Shown one piece after another: positions 22,822-34,750 of a DNA stretch of 64,000 bases. Source of the stretch: Irpex lacteus (lineage: Eukaryota; Basidiomycota; Agaricomycetes; Polyporales; Irpicaceae); NCBI GenBank assembly GCA_001986395.2, contig MQVO02000005.1:682001-746000 (forward strand). Direction: 5' to 3'. Below the pieces are notes generated by a model, which saw only the letters and a list, made by a program, of their open reading frames with translations, did not search any database and had not been told where the DNA came from. The stretch's first letter is position 1. Each line of letters opens with the position of its first letter. The position numbers and the translations under genes were made by a program.

Positions 22822-25800
22822 TCACGCCTGGGTATCATATACCAAGTCCGAAAAGAAGAAGTCGCTGTTCGTCGGCGGGTGCCCACTTTGGATCCCACTC
22901 GGTATCTCGGCCTTGTCGCCTGACAAGTCTACAAACCAAAAAAGTGATCAGCCTCGCAATCTCAGCACCACGACACTTCAACACTCACTCAGCAACCTAA
23001 TCTTCAACCCAATCTCAGTCAACGCCTGCACGAACATGTCTGTCTCGTTCGACGCGACGTGGCCTCCGCTCCTGAGCATGTTCAGCCCGTCGACCCAATC
23101 TGCCCACCTGGACTGGTCTGGCGCGATTTGGTCGGCCAAAGACGACCCGCTCGGCGTGAGGAGGGAGAATGACAATTGGGAAGGTAACGTCGGAGACCCT
23201 GGACCTGTTCCTATGCCGTTTTCTAGAGGCGGATCATTTATGTTGTTATTGTTGTGGGTGGAGTTGGCGGTACCACGAGCGTTCGCTTGGGGGAAAGGAG
23301 CGCATGTACCAGTGGCAATTTCGCTGATGAGAGAGAGGTCAATGCGGTCTTTCATATCTTCGAGGCCATTGCGAATGTCAAACTTGAGCGCGCTGTCGAC
23401 AAAATGGAGGTACTTCATGCTGCTGTCCTGTATATGCAGTCCGTGTGAATTTGGATAAGTCGGGTTGATATAGGGAGATACGTACGAGCCGCATGAACCT
23501 CCACAGCTTTGAAGGCCTCCGGATCGTCTCCCGAGAGGCGTTGTTAGAGAGTGGCATCGCGTTCATAAACCACGCGCCCTGCATCAAACAATGTATCCGC
23601 TGCTGCCTTACGAACTCGAACGATTCCTTGTACAACTTCGCCCTCATGTTCCTGTACCAACAACCCAACAGTCAGTGTATACCGAATACAGATAAAAGCC
23701 GACTACGTACCGCACAGGACCCTTACTCATCACATCGTCTTCTTTCTCCAGCTCTCTCATCTGCCGGTCTCTTACCGCGCGATACTCGACCTCGTTGAAA
23801 TCAGCTTCTACCTCATGCCACGCCCTTACGTTCTCCTTCCTCAACGCGACCTTCACCTGACTGCGCACGAGCGCGGCCACACGAGGGAAGTCTCCTCGCG
23901 TTGCTCCACTCTCGTTCCACATTCGTAGGAAGAAATGCGTCGCGAGCGCGTGGACGCGGTTGAAGTTGAGGAAGAATGGCTGGAAGGTCGTTGATGTCGA
24001 ATCTATTGACACACGTGAGGAAAAGGGAGGTTAGAAGAAATGAAAGACGATGGCCAGGAAATGCGTCATGGTACGTACATCCTGGTCCAAAGATGGCCCA
24101 ATGCTCAGAGAGCAAGTCGACCACCTCGTTCGACGCCTTCACAATAGGACACCGCCGCTCCGGTGCCCTACTCAGCTGTTCTTGTATCACTTTGGCGAAG
24201 AAATCCGGGTCCTGCGCAACAAAGTGTTTCTACACCAGGCATCAGGCATAAAACTTCATTGTTCAAAGCCGGGAAACGACTCACAAGACAATCCAACCCC
24301 AACACCCCCACCTCTCCAAACTCCACCGCCAAATCCTCCGTCTGGCAGCCTAACATCCTCCACTTGATGACCTCCCCATCTTCGTCGACCTCTTCTCGAA
24401 CCTTGCTGTTCACCCAGACGTAGTTGAGTGCGGCGGCGTGTTCGGGTTCTGCGTCGGGCTCGACGACGGTTGTTTTGCGGCGGTAAGTGACGCGGACCAT
24501 GTTGGCTTGGAAGTCGAGGATGCAAGAAGTGAGGTCTTCTATGGTGTGGGATGACATGAGGCGCTGTGGGTTGGATAGGGTGTATGAGGGTGCGACGAAG
24601 ATGAGAGATGGCAGAGAGAACGTACGATGACGGCTTTTCGGACGTTGAGTCTCTGCAGCTCTCCGATGAACTCTTCCCATCGTGCATCAGTGGCGTGCGC
24701 GAGCAGCGAGTTGATCAACATCATACTACGAAAAGAAAGACACTGAGCAGCAAAATGACAAACAAACCGAGTTCACGCACCTATACAACGCCATAGTAGT
24801 ATCCGCACTCCCCAGCCTATTCACAACAGTCTCCAACAACCTCCTCTCCTTCCTCATCTGCTCAAACACACACTCGAACCCAAACTTATACACGCTCCCC
24901 GGAGGGGACTGCGGCGGACCTTTACTCGAGCTCGGCATGGCGGACCCACCAGGGGCGGACATCGGGTCTGCCTCGACGAGTTTCTTGAGGATGGCGGTGG
25001 CGGGGCGGCAGACGTTGATCAGGGATGTTTCGGAGGAGAGGATTTGGACGACGCGGAAGATGAAGGCGTCGTTTAGGTCTGACCAGCCGTGGTCGAGTTC
25101 CATGAGGTGTTGGAGAGCGGTGAGGGCATACTAGGGGGAGATAGTGTTAGAGGGAGGATGTGCAGTAGTAAAGGATTGGAGAAGAGGCGTACAGCGAGGA
25201 TGTTTCCTTGGTATTTGTTGATGATGTCGATGAGCTCACTGAGGCCATCGCGGTTCAGGAATTCAATCGCGAATTGCTCTTCCTGGAATGTTTCATTCAG
25301 CAACTATTGTGCGATTAGCGGTTGGTAAGGTGCTACTTACTCGCACTCGTATAAGCTTCCGCAGATGGGTCAGGGTGATCCCCAACCTGTTATCTCTAGC
25401 AACCAGTTTCTCCAAGATCTCCGCAGCCTCGATAGGCGTCGAGTACCCTAACCTTTCCGCCCGACTCGTTAAAACAGCGATCAAAATAAATAGATGTCAA
25501 TTACACGCACTTTAGTGGGACCTTTGCCTTGACCTTCTTCCTCAAGTTCTCGTTCGTCACTAACTCGTCGTGTTCGTCCCTCAACGCATACATCGCCGGG
25601 GGGTCCTTGATCTTTACACTGATACATAACTGACGCACGACGTCATCCACGGCGAGAGTTTCCTCAATCCGCACTCGAACAGTGTTGCCGTCGAGAAGGG
25701 TGACAACATTAGTATACGGTGTCTTTCCTTTTCCCGCGGCGTTTGGCTGGGTTTGGGAGGCTGCTTGGGACTGGGAGTTGCTGGAGGGTGCGTGCCCAAG

Positions 25801-25869
25801 TGAGCTCGTCGACGGGGCAGCCATCGGTGAGGGCGAGAGATGAGAGGGCGAGAGGGTGGAGGAGGACAT
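22822..25869 (-). CDS. ELMO-domain protein (ELMO/CED-12 family)
   Basis: Multi-exon gene with ATG at 25867-25869 and stop at 22822-22824. After a Ser/Pro-rich N terminus comes a ubiquitin/Ras-binding-like segment (VVTLLDGNTVRVRIEETL), then helical armadillo-like repeats (AERLGYSTPIEAAEILEKLV, FLNRDGLSELIDIINKY, YALTALQHLMEL). The ELMO domain follows (FFAKVIQEQL, FPRVAALVRSQ, EVEYRAVRDRQMRELEKED) and then a PH-like C terminus (MKYLHFVDSALKFDI, WVDGLNMLRSG). In animals and other fungi such proteins pair with a DOCK-type exchange factor to activate Rac/Arf-like GTPases and control actin; that role is inferred here. The last exon (about 22822-22928) restores frame to end SDLVYDTQA. Exon junctions other than the first and last were not each verified. 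Confidence 0.85.
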
Positions 25870-26781
25870 CGCGGTTGTGCTGGTGGTCGTCGAGAGCGTC
25901 TCAGTATATGTATTCTAGCTGTGCACGAGCAGTGCGCGCACCTGTAAGCTCAGATCAGATCAACAAAGATCTTTCAGACGACTGAGGCTGAGTTCCACCG
26001 CGCCAGACACAAGAAGATCGTTTGGCAATGCAAAACTGCACTTAGTTGTTTCGTTGCGGGTATCGTTGCTGGGTATATGCGGTGTGTCCCACGACTCGCA
26101 AGCAGACCACACCTGTCTGAGACTGGAACAAGCCTGTGACGAGACATGCATCGATGAGAATTGTGTGTGCAACAACGACGAAGAGACACTCACGGTCGAT
26201 TACAGGTTGCCGAGCGGGCTGCAGACAAACGGATCCCACGTCGGCCGACGATGATGCGCCTGACCCGCCGTACGGCGCTTGATGCCCTGATCCGTATCTG
26301 CTTCATCTTTGGCGCCTATTTCACCCCTTATTAATGAACTTCCATCTGGTAAAGTTCTGCAAGTAAAATGAGTGTAAAATGCGATAGAGTCAGTGACTTC
26401 TTTGCACGTAATCGTTAGCTACTCTTATGCTTATTCACACCCAAACAGTTCTACGATTCCCCCATGAAGCCTCTACTGCACACGCTGGAGACGATTGTGT
26501 CACCAGATCTGCTTGTCTGGTGATGCGTACGCCGGGTCCAGTGCACTGCAATTTTTGTGCGGTCTAGCAAGTTCCTGAAGGCCTCAACGCTGCGTGTGAG
26601 TGTGAGAGCATCGTTCTGGGCTGCGAAATTGATTTTGATAACGCTGCATGTCATCCGAAGTTTCCCCCGCGGACCGCCAGGCAATGGCAACCCCCAGAGG
26701 ATGAGTCTAGGCCATGCGGGGTAAATGTAATGGTCGGTCGGTACTTGCTAGCTCGACGCGACGGGATTGGCTCACCCCTCC
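25870..26781. other. Divergent intergenic region between ELMO and xylulokinase genes
   Basis: It holds the ELMO promoter side and the xylulokinase promoter. No RNA gene or coding region was recognised. Confidence 0.5.
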
Positions 26782-26787
26782 TATAAA
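26782..26787 (+). promoter_or_regulatory. TATA box of the xylulokinase gene
   Basis: TATAAA lies 70 nt before the ATG at 26852, with a C/A-rich leader. Confidence 0.6.
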
Positions 26788-26851
26788 GTCCATCCCCTGC
26801 AGCCCACCTCTCGACGACTCACCCATACACACCTTCTCACATCTATCACTC

Positions 26852-28717
26852 ATGTCCGCATACGACGATTCTCCTCTCTTCCTCGGCCTTGACCTATCCA
26901 CACAAGGCCTCAAGGCCGTCCTCATTGCCGAGGACAGCGAGGTCGTACATGAATCTGCAGTCAACTTTGATCGCGAACTCCCACACTACAATACCACCAA
27001 CGGCGCCATCCGAGGCCCCGACCATGGCGAAGTCACCTCCCCCGTCCGCATGTGGCTCGAAGCCATCGACCTCATCGTCCAGAAGATGAAGTCTGCAGGC
27101 GTCGACCTCGCCCGGATCATGGCTGTCTCCGGAGACGGACAGGTAACGTACTCATCTTAGCGCTTAGATCTGCAGACAAGCTGACACCCATTTTTATCAG
27201 CAACACGGCTCAGTCTACTGGTCGCACGATGCCGAGCACCTGCTCTCTACGCTCAACCCAGAACACAGTCTCGCCGACCAGCTCGCACCCGCCGCATTCA
27301 CATTCCAACGCTGCCCCATCTGGCAGGATTCTTCCACCACCCACGACTGCCGCGCACTTGAAGACGCCGTCGGAGGCCCTCAGGCTCTCACAGACATCAC
27401 GGGCAGCCGTGCCTACGAACGGTTCACCGGTAACCAGATCCGCAGGGTAAGCTTTAAACTTGTCAATCATTGACTTCCCACTGCACCCGATATTTACGCG
27501 CATATCTCTATTGCTCTCTAGCTTCGCCGTCTATACCCAGAGACATACGCTGCCACCTCCCGCGTCTCTCTTGTGTCTTCCTTCCTCCCGTCTCTGTTCA
27601 TCGGCTCCATCGCACCGATTGAAGTGTCCGATGCCAGTGGCATGAACCTTATGAACGTCCTCACATACAAGTGGGAAGACGCTCTCCTCGAATTCTGTGG
27701 CGGTCCGGAACTGCGCCAGAAGATAGGCCCCGAGCCTGTTCCAGGCGGTACAGTTCTGGGCAAGATCAACAACTACTGGGTCCACAAGTGGGGCTTCAAC
27801 CCAGGTATGTGCAAATTTCCTTTTGCGGCAGCCGTAGATTAACGGAACCCGCCTTGATAACAGATTGTTTGGTCGCACCCTTTACGGGCGACAACCCGGC
27901 GACCGTAGTCGCTCTCTCCTCCCCGGGAGATGCCATCCTCTCCCTCGGAACCTCCACGACTCTCCTGCTCTCCATCCCCCCAACCTCCGAACCACCCAAA
28001 CGTTTCACCACCTCCCACCTTCTCTCCCACCCAACCACCTACGATGCCCACATCGCCATGCTCTGCTACAAGAACGGTGCCCTCGCCCGTGAGCAAGTAC
28101 GAGACAAGTACGCGTCTGCCGACTGGTCAAAGTACAACGAGCTAGTCCAAACCACGCCGATCGGTAACGACGGTACCCTAGGCTTCTACTTCCCGCTCCC
28201 CGAGATCATCCCCCCGAACGTCCAAGGCAACTTCTTCTTCGACACCACCTCACCATCAGGCGTCCAGGTCATCCCAGAAGCCTCCGTCCCCGCCCAAGTC
28301 CACCCACGTGCGATCCTCGAATCGCAGTTCCTCTCCATCCGCTCCCGTATCAACGCCATTCTCCCACCACAGTCCCCACCGCTCCAGCGTCTCGTCGTAT
28401 GCGGTGGTGGTTCCAACAACGCCGTCATCCTCCAACTCGCCGCTGACGTCTTCGGTATGAAGGTATTCATATCGGGACCGCAGGGCGCTGCTGAGGGCGG
28501 TGCGCAGTTGGCGCGGTACGCCTGGTGGCGAGAGCAGAACGGCGGCAGGGGCACGTTTGAGGAGATGAGGGCGAATGATGGTGAGGATGGGGAGAGGTTT
28601 AAGCTGGTCGCTGAACCTAAGCTCGGGAATGTGGATCTGTATGCGGGGATGATTGGAAAGTATAGGGAGTGTGAGGAGGAGGTCGTGAAGCTCTGTGCCG
28701 ATATCGATTTGGCGTAG
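26852..28717 (+). CDS. XKS1: D-xylulose kinase (FGGY family)
   Basis: Phosphorylates D-xylulose to xylulose 5-phosphate, feeding pentoses into the pentose phosphate pathway. Four exons (26852-27142, 27201-27446, 27522-27804, 27864-28717) join to 557 residues. N-terminal ATP-site motif FLGLDLSTQGLKA, substrate-region VSGDGQQHGSVYW with a split across intron one, FTGNQIRR, DASGMNLM (catalytic Asp), the second ATPase-fold motif SLGTSTTLLLS and C-terminal VVCGGGSNNAVI are all present. The length and motif order are those of eukaryotic xylulokinases. The gene stands alone rather than in a pentose cluster. Two long antisense frames across it are shadows. Confidence 0.96.
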
Positions 28718-29314
28718 GCCTCGACGTTCTTCTTGTGATAATTTCTTTATTTTGCTTTTTGTTTTTTGGGATCTGACGGGTAGACGGTGTACGATTATAT
28801 AATGAGACATCAGACGGACTCTTTCTCTTACTACCCCCTTTTCTTTCTTACTCACATACCTGGCTTGTTGTTTCTCTCCCCACCTTTCAGCCAACTACTA
28901 GACTTTTAGATGGGTTTCATACATACGCATACATGCAACATAGCATAAACCAAAGTATCCTTCTGTACTAGTACTTCTAACAACAAGTTCAATCTACGAA
29001 CAGCGTACTCTTTCCAATCTCCAACGCGATCAAACGATTCGCGAGCGTGTGAGCCTGTAAGATAATCTGTCCGTTGAACTAAACAATACCTGCTCTCTAT
29101 GGCTGTCACTTCACGGAGGCCGACAGTGTACGATTCCGAACCACCGTTAACAGTGGCTGACTGCCAGTGGAGGCTCAGGCTGACTCTAAAGAATATTCAT
29201 GATTTTCGAAATGCTTCTTCGTCGCCAAAAACAGTAATATCCCATCCAAATCCGGTAACTGAGTTAAATTTAGCGATATTCCGAGAATAGGCAAACTCGA
29301 TCGCAGGCCGAACC
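28718..29314. other. Intergenic downstream of xylulokinase
   Basis: T-rich 3' region, no gene recognised. Confidence 0.5.
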
Positions 29315-29322
29315 TATATAAG
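29315..29322 (+). promoter_or_regulatory. TATA box of the single-exon gene at 29458
   Basis: TATATAAG lies about 136 nt upstream of the ATG, followed by a C/A-rich leader typical of expressed basidiomycete genes. Confidence 0.55.
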
Positions 29323-29457
29323 CCACCGCAACTCGAACCATCCCCCCAGAAACAACTTGATCTTCAACCACCTCCTGCTTCCTCTTCTTCGACACCCACT
29401 CGAAGAACACAGCCTTCTCGTCTCTCTTCTGTACTTCCATCGTCTCTTTCACGAATC

Positions 29458-30243
29458 ATGGTGGTCTTCGCCTCGTTCTTTGCCGTCGTCTCGATGGTCT
29501 TCAACCTCGTCAGCCTCCCCACGGGCTTCTCGGATATGTACCACCTCGCGCTCGCGCGCGTTGAGTCGGTCGTCTGCAGCCCTAACGTGTTGGCACTCTC
29601 TCCATACCTCGAGGTTGTCTGCAACTCCCTCGACGCGTACAAGCCCCCGGTCACGCCGTCGGTCATCTACGACTTCAACATCCCGAGTGCTGCCAGTGTC
29701 TTCTACCCTGGCCACCTTGACGTCTCTGTCTTTGGCCTGTCTGGATTCTCTTCTGGGAGTCTCGTCAACTGCACCCTCGTCGACGTCGCCCAGCCGGATG
29801 TTATCTACTTTGGTCCTAACGTCTTCTTTGGCCCTCGGTACTCGCGCGAGCTCATCGTCGCGCCCAAGTTTGACTTGTTGCCACCGCCACCCACACCACA
29901 GGTCGACACCCCAATCCCAGTGTCGTCGGTCGAACCTACGCCGGGCGTCGAGCTTAACTCGACGTCGCCTCCAATGGTCGATGGCCAAGGTGAACAAAGC
30001 CAAGGTTCTTCAAGTGCGCGGTGGGATTTCTTCAAGACTGTGCTGGATTACCTGGTGCGCTACGCCATCGAGGGCCTTATATACTACGGTATCTGGCGGG
30101 CCATAGACGGTGGTGCGAAGCTCTATCGACACCGCCTTGGACTGCCCAGCCATTCAGATCCCTCGCTCGCTCCACCACCAGAACGAAGGGAGCCCACAGA
30201 AATCCAGCACTCTCATGCCATTGTCGAGTCCCATCCTACATAG
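29458..30243 (+). CDS. Hypothetical protein with N-terminal hydrophobic segment
   Basis: Single-exon gene of 261 residues with strong C-ending codon preference, as in highly expressed fungal genes. The first ~20 residues (MVVFASFFAVVSMVFNLV) form a hydrophobic stretch that could be a signal peptide or anchor. The middle contains beta-like segments (SVIYDFNIP, HLDVSVFGLSG) and a Pro-rich linker (LLPPPPTPQ). A second, weaker amphipathic stretch near 195-215 (LDYLVRYAIEGLIYYGIW) precedes a hydrophilic tail. I do not recognise a family. The TATA box, ATG context and composition make it a credible gene. Confidence 0.7.
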   Translation: MVVFASFFAVVSMVFNLVSLPTGFSDMYHLALARVESVVCSPNVLALSPYLEVVCNSLDAYKPPVTPSVIYDFNIPSAASVFYPGHLDVSVFGLSGFSSGSLVNCTLVDVAQPDVIYFGPNVFFGPRYSRELIVAPKFDLLPPPPTPQVDTPIPVSSVEPTPGVELNSTSPPMVDGQGEQSQGSSSARWDFFKTVLDYLVRYAIEGLIYYGIWRAIDGGAKLYRHRLGLPSHSDPSLAPPPERREPTEIQHSHAIVESHPT

Positions 30244-31142
30244 AAGCATCTTCTCATTCACGATGACTTTTCCGTCGCCATAGGCCTAACGTCGCCTTTC
30301 AGCACATGGCCAGCCACTGGCCGCTCGATAGCCTGGAGAGTATCACAGCCGCCGCCACCCGGAGGATCACAACATCCAACGACTCACTACGGACCCCACA
30401 GACAACGAGTACCTCTCCAACTCGAAGGCGGTGAGGTAGACGGAGAAAGACCAGTCAGACGCTCCTAGGTTCGTTGCGTCACTAGCGAGTGCGCTCGCTA
30501 CTGCCTTCGAACCTGTCTTTCTGCTCAATCCTGCGTCTGCCGGTATACCATCGTCTTCTTGTTGACGCCGTTGTCCTCTCGGGTCCGAGTCGTCCGCTAT
30601 CCACCCATCCATCTCCTCTAGCTTCGCTCGCTACTTGGCTGTGGCTATACCTCTTCGCGCACTGGCACTCTCTGGGCTCGTAACACTAGCGTTGGCACCT
30701 GGGCCTCGTACATATGGCTCCTTCATCTTCACACGACTATCATGGACGAGCGACTGTTTCTTTTTCTTATGGTGTACTTCCTGACTTGGTTTCTTAGTTG
30801 AGCTGGACTCGAATGTGGATTGGATTATGTAGTAGACTCGAGAATCGACTGGGACTGGAACCTTCGGTTTGGATGTTTATGTTGCTGGTAACTCGAGAAA
30901 CCAGCAACAAAAACATCCAGACCGACGCAGTATAGTTTCGGGATACTAGTAGGACATTGGATTCTTGTATATACGCGCGTTCTTCATGTGTCGTGGTTCA
31001 TTGTGACGTCTGTTAAGTAAACCCCGTTCATCCGAAATGCGAGGACCAGTTTTTGCAGTGTCGTGTCGTGAGGCCATCTCGCATCGTACCTTTTGTTCGA
31101 CCGCAATCATCCATACCGCAACACACCGACGTTTCAGAACAT
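30244..31142. other. Intergenic, contains a 25-bp-arm hairpin
   Basis: No gene was recognised in this 0.9 kb. A strong inverted repeat lies at 30864-30925. Confidence 0.5.
30864..30925. repeat. Near-perfect hairpin, 25-bp arms and 12-bp loop
   Basis: The left arm (30864-30888, TCGGTTTGGATGTTTATG..) is complementary to the right arm (30901-30925) at 23 of 25 positions. The loop reads TAACTCGAGAAA. It may be a small-RNA-like hairpin, a cruciform or a remnant of an inverted-repeat element. Confidence 0.7.
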
Positions 31143-32061
31143 TCATTCCATTATGTCCATCTCAACATCCCTATCCCCAAACTCGCCGTGAGACTTCACT
31201 CCCGGCCCTGCCTCCATCGCGTTCACCAGCCTCTGCGTCCTCGCCTTAACCGCCTTCTTCATCTCCGCATGTATCACCTTCCCCGCATCACACGCCAACC
31301 TGAACATCTCCCCAAACCTATCCACATGCAGTCTGGTCTCCATCGCCACCAACGTCACCTTCCCACTCTTCGGCATCACCGCCACCGTCAAATGCGGCAC
31401 GTCGTTTTCTTCTATCGTCGTGAGGTCGAGGAGGGGGGAGGTGGAGTGTACGCCGGAGGTGACGGAGCAGACGAAGTCGAGGAGAGGTATGCCTGCGCTG
31501 ACTAGTGCGAGAGTCGTGGCGTTGATGCCGGCTTGGAGGAGCCCGCCGTCTTGTTGGAGGATGTGGACGTAGATGTCGATTTGGGAGCGCGGGTAGAGGG
31601 AGGTTTGGACGACGGGTTCGAAGGTTGATTTTATGGCGGAGGCTAGTTCGAGAATTCGTCTATTTGTTTGTAAGATGTTATCAGTTTCTCTGTCAGAGAT
31701 AAAGTATATGAAGATGTGTAAACTCACTTGTCTCCTCGCGTGCGTTTTCGTCTTTCGCCTGTGCTGAACGGTGCAATGTTCACCTCGACGTTCAACACCG
31801 CACGGTCATGCAACGTCTGAGACCTCATCTTCGCCTCTCTAGGACCAAAGACAGTCACCAGTACTTGAGTAAGACCGTGCGTGATCATGGCAGAGCCGTC
31901 TGCGGCGCCGCGCTGAGAAAGGTCGATGGTGATTTCGCGCAGCTCGTACTGGCGACGGCCGTCGGAACGGTAGCCATCGTCGTTGAGAATTTCTACGCGT
32001 GAGCCCTGGTGATGAGAGGTTGAGCGGTAGAATGCGTGGTTTAAAAGACGGTACTGACCAT
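31143..32061 (-). CDS. RRP41: Exosome ring subunit Rrp41 (Ski6)
   Basis: RNase PH-fold core subunit of the RNA exosome, acting in 3'-5' RNA processing and decay in nucleus and cytoplasm; in eukaryotes the ring itself is catalytically inert. Coding exons are 32061-32059 (ATG only), 32005-31728 and 31659-31143, giving 265 residues. Family features seen are VEILNDDGYRSDGR, DGSAMITHGLTQVLV, FGPREAK, APFSTGERR, QTSLYPRSQIDI, LQQDGGLLQAGINA and SGVHSTSPLLDLT. The one-codon first exon is supported by a good donor (ATG|GTCAGT) and acceptor (CATCACCAG), and no other in-frame ATG precedes the conserved start. It is divergent from PUS1, with 225 bp between the two ATGs. Confidence 0.95.
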
Positions 32062-32286
32062 GGTGGTAGCTGAGAACGAGGAGGGTCTTTAAAGCTTTAT
32101 GGAGGTCGGTCCCCTGACACCTCGATTGAATTTCGTTCTGTGACTTCGACTTTGAATGATTTTGACGTGCTCATGCTTTCCCTGTTAGCTTTGCCTCGTC
32201 GACTCTCTCTACAAGTATGCAAGAGTTCTTCTTCTAGATTATCCAGGCTATATATCTATCCCAGGTATCCCTTTAATATCCGCAGA

Positions 32287-34750
32287 ATGTCCTCCGAAGC
32301 ACCGACTACGGTGAAGAGACAACTTGAAGAGGTCTCTGGAGAGTCCGAGACGTCTCCTAACGTTCGACGTCGCACCGAAGACGATACAAACGACAAACAA
32401 GATGTGCCTGAACCAGGGCCATCTCAGCCGTCCACTACTCAGGCCGAACCAGGACCAAGTTCACATGCGAAATCTTCCAGAGGCAAGAACAAGAGGGTGC
32501 CTCTCTCACGTAAAGAAGCTCGCGAGGCGAGGAAGAATAACAACACAAGAAGGGGTACAAGACCTGAACGTGCGGAAGGAGAGGAGGAAGAAGGGAGAGA
32601 GAGGAGTGAACCGAGGCTGCCGAAGCGACAGTGTGCGCTGCTGCTCGGGTTCTGTGGATCTGGGTATTCTGGTATGCAGTTGTGCGTGTCGTTCCTCGTT
32701 ATGCTCATTGAGTGTTTATTTCCGAGACCTTGTGCTCTATCTCCTTTGAACTTGTGTATGTATGTGTTCGTTTCAACTAATGATAATTTGTATATTCTTG
32801 GAATTTGCCCGTACGCTGCTCGTCTATTCGAATGAGACAGCCAGCCACATTCCAAGACTATCGAAGGAACGTTCTTCGACGCTCTCGTCAGGGCAGGTGC
32901 AGTCTCCCAAGATAATGCAGATAGCATCAGCAAGGTACGACTATAACATATATCCACCCACGGCAGCTGAGACCGCTCTTGTCTCCCATGTTTATAGGTC
33001 AACTTCAGCCGCGCTGCACGTACAGATGCAGGTGTCCACGCCGCCGGCAACCTGGTGTCTATGAAGTTGATCACTTCTGTACCTGGTGTAAGCGACCTTG
33101 TGGCGAGAATCAATGAGGAGCTGCCACCTGAAATTCGATTATGGGGTTTTGTGCGTACCGACTCTTTCCTCCTACATCTCAGACACCCATTCTCTGGATA
33201 CGAGGAAGTGCAAACAAGGATGCATGCTGATAATGCTTGAATATTGAATAGGAACGAGTCGTGAAATCCTTTAACGCACGAAAGTATGTTGTTCCCCATC
33301 CTAGCCTTGTGTCAGGTGAAGGAAACCCCACGCTAAACTGAAGCTATTTGCAGTACGTGCGACAGCAGGAAATACACATACTACTTCCCATCATACCTCC
33401 TCATACCTCCCAAACCCGGCAGCAACCAGCACAAAATTCTCCTCGAGCACCACCACCAACAAGACTCATCTTCCAATCCTTCTAATACCCCTCTCCTCAA
33501 CCATCCGTTCTGGAGTGAAAGTGCGGTGGGAGAGTCGGCGTCCAAGGATGAGGACCTCGCGCGCAAACGCGCGTTCCGTGTCTCCAGCGACGTAGTAGAC
33601 CAGCTGCGCGCGATCGTGAAGAAGTATGAGGGGTCGCATAACTTTCACAACTTTACCGTTGGGAGGGAGTACAACGACCGGAGTTGTGTCAGGATTATGA
33701 AGAAGATCGAGGTGAGTACCAGGGCTATTTGTCACGTTGATTAAAGCTCCCGATGCTTGCGACTGGACCGTCAATCTGCTTGACCAACTGACTGACTTGA
33801 CATTTTGACTGTAGATTGCGGATCCAGTCGTTCATGGATCTACCGAGTGGATAGCAGTAATGTTCCACGGGCAGAGTTTCATGCTGCACCAGGTATGTCT
33901 TGGGTCTGGCCTGCGTCTCCTGTACTAGCTTGCTGAAGAATTTGTTTTACCAATTACAATGGGATGTCTAGATCGTAAGTCGTCTGTGTTACTGCGACGC
34001 ATGAGACCAGATTATTGACCTCTGACACTTCCCAGCGCAAAATGATGGCGGCCCTCGTCCTGAGCTGTCGAACCAACACGCCCCCGCAAATTATCGACGA
34101 GGTATGTATACACCCATCCCCCTATCCTCTATCCTCGTCATCCCATCACTCACACAATCTATTTACAGCTATACACACCCCGAATGGTCTTCGTCCCCAA
34201 AATGCCTGCCCTCGGGCTCCTTCTCGAATACCCCATCTTCGAGTCTTACAACAAACGCATACAAGAAGAGTCTTCCAAACTCAAATTGCAGCCCTCGGAT
34301 CCTGACTATAGAGCGCCGATTGACTTTGAGGTGTATAGGGAGAAGATTGACGCGTTTAAGCAGGAGCATATATATGAGAGGATGAGAAGTATCGAAGATA
34401 TGGGCGGAGTGTAAGTCATTTTTCTATTTTAGCATAGGGGAATGTGATCCACTGACTCTCCTCGCGTTGTTGTTTGTAGGTTCGACGCGTGGATTCGTTC
34501 GGTAGACGCATACAACGGCAACGAACTGCTCTATCTCAACACGAAGGGAGTCGTGCCCGAGGCTGCGGTGATCAAAAAGGGCGAAAAGCGAAGCAATCCG
34601 TTCAGAGAGAAGAAGAGGTTTGATGTGACGACGTTCCCTGCTGGTGCGGATGTTGGAAAGTTGATGGCGGAGGAAGAGGAGAAGGACGTGGAAGAGGAGC
34701 AGGAGGGCGAGAGCTTGAATAAGAAGGAATTGCTTGAGATGGAGGGGTGA
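32287..34750 (+). CDS. PUS1: tRNA pseudouridine synthase Pus1
   Basis: Converts uridines to pseudouridine in tRNAs and some snRNAs/mRNAs. Ten exons (32287-32681, 32841-32934, 32998-33150, 33252-33283, 33354-33711, 33815-33892, 33972-33974, 34036-34101, 34169-34410, 34480-34750) join to 563 residues. A charged nuclear-type N terminus (RGKNKRVPLSRKEAREARK) precedes the TruA-fold core: GFCGSGYSGMQ, catalytic-Asp loop ARTDAGVHA, FNARNTCDSRKYTYYF, HNFHNFT and FMLHQIRKMM. The tail is acidic and Lys-rich. Exon seven is only three nucleotides (ATC, the Ile of HQIRKMM). The 159-nt first intron is longer than the others. Confidence 0.95.
33972..33974 (+). other. 3-nt microexon (ATC) of PUS1
   Basis: It is flanked by TGTCTAG and GTAAGT. 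Skipping it would delete one conserved Ile from HQIRKMM but keep the frame. Confidence 0.8.

Noticed and set aside
28256..28894. 212-codon antisense frame across the 3' half of xylulokinase
   Set aside because: It overlaps a well-supported gene on the other strand and has the composition of a GC-rich shadow frame.
29357..30106. 249-codon Ser/Arg-rich frame overlapping the gene at 29458
   Set aside because: It is the other-phase shadow of C-rich codons; the 29458 frame has the TATA spacing, ATG context and plausible protein composition.
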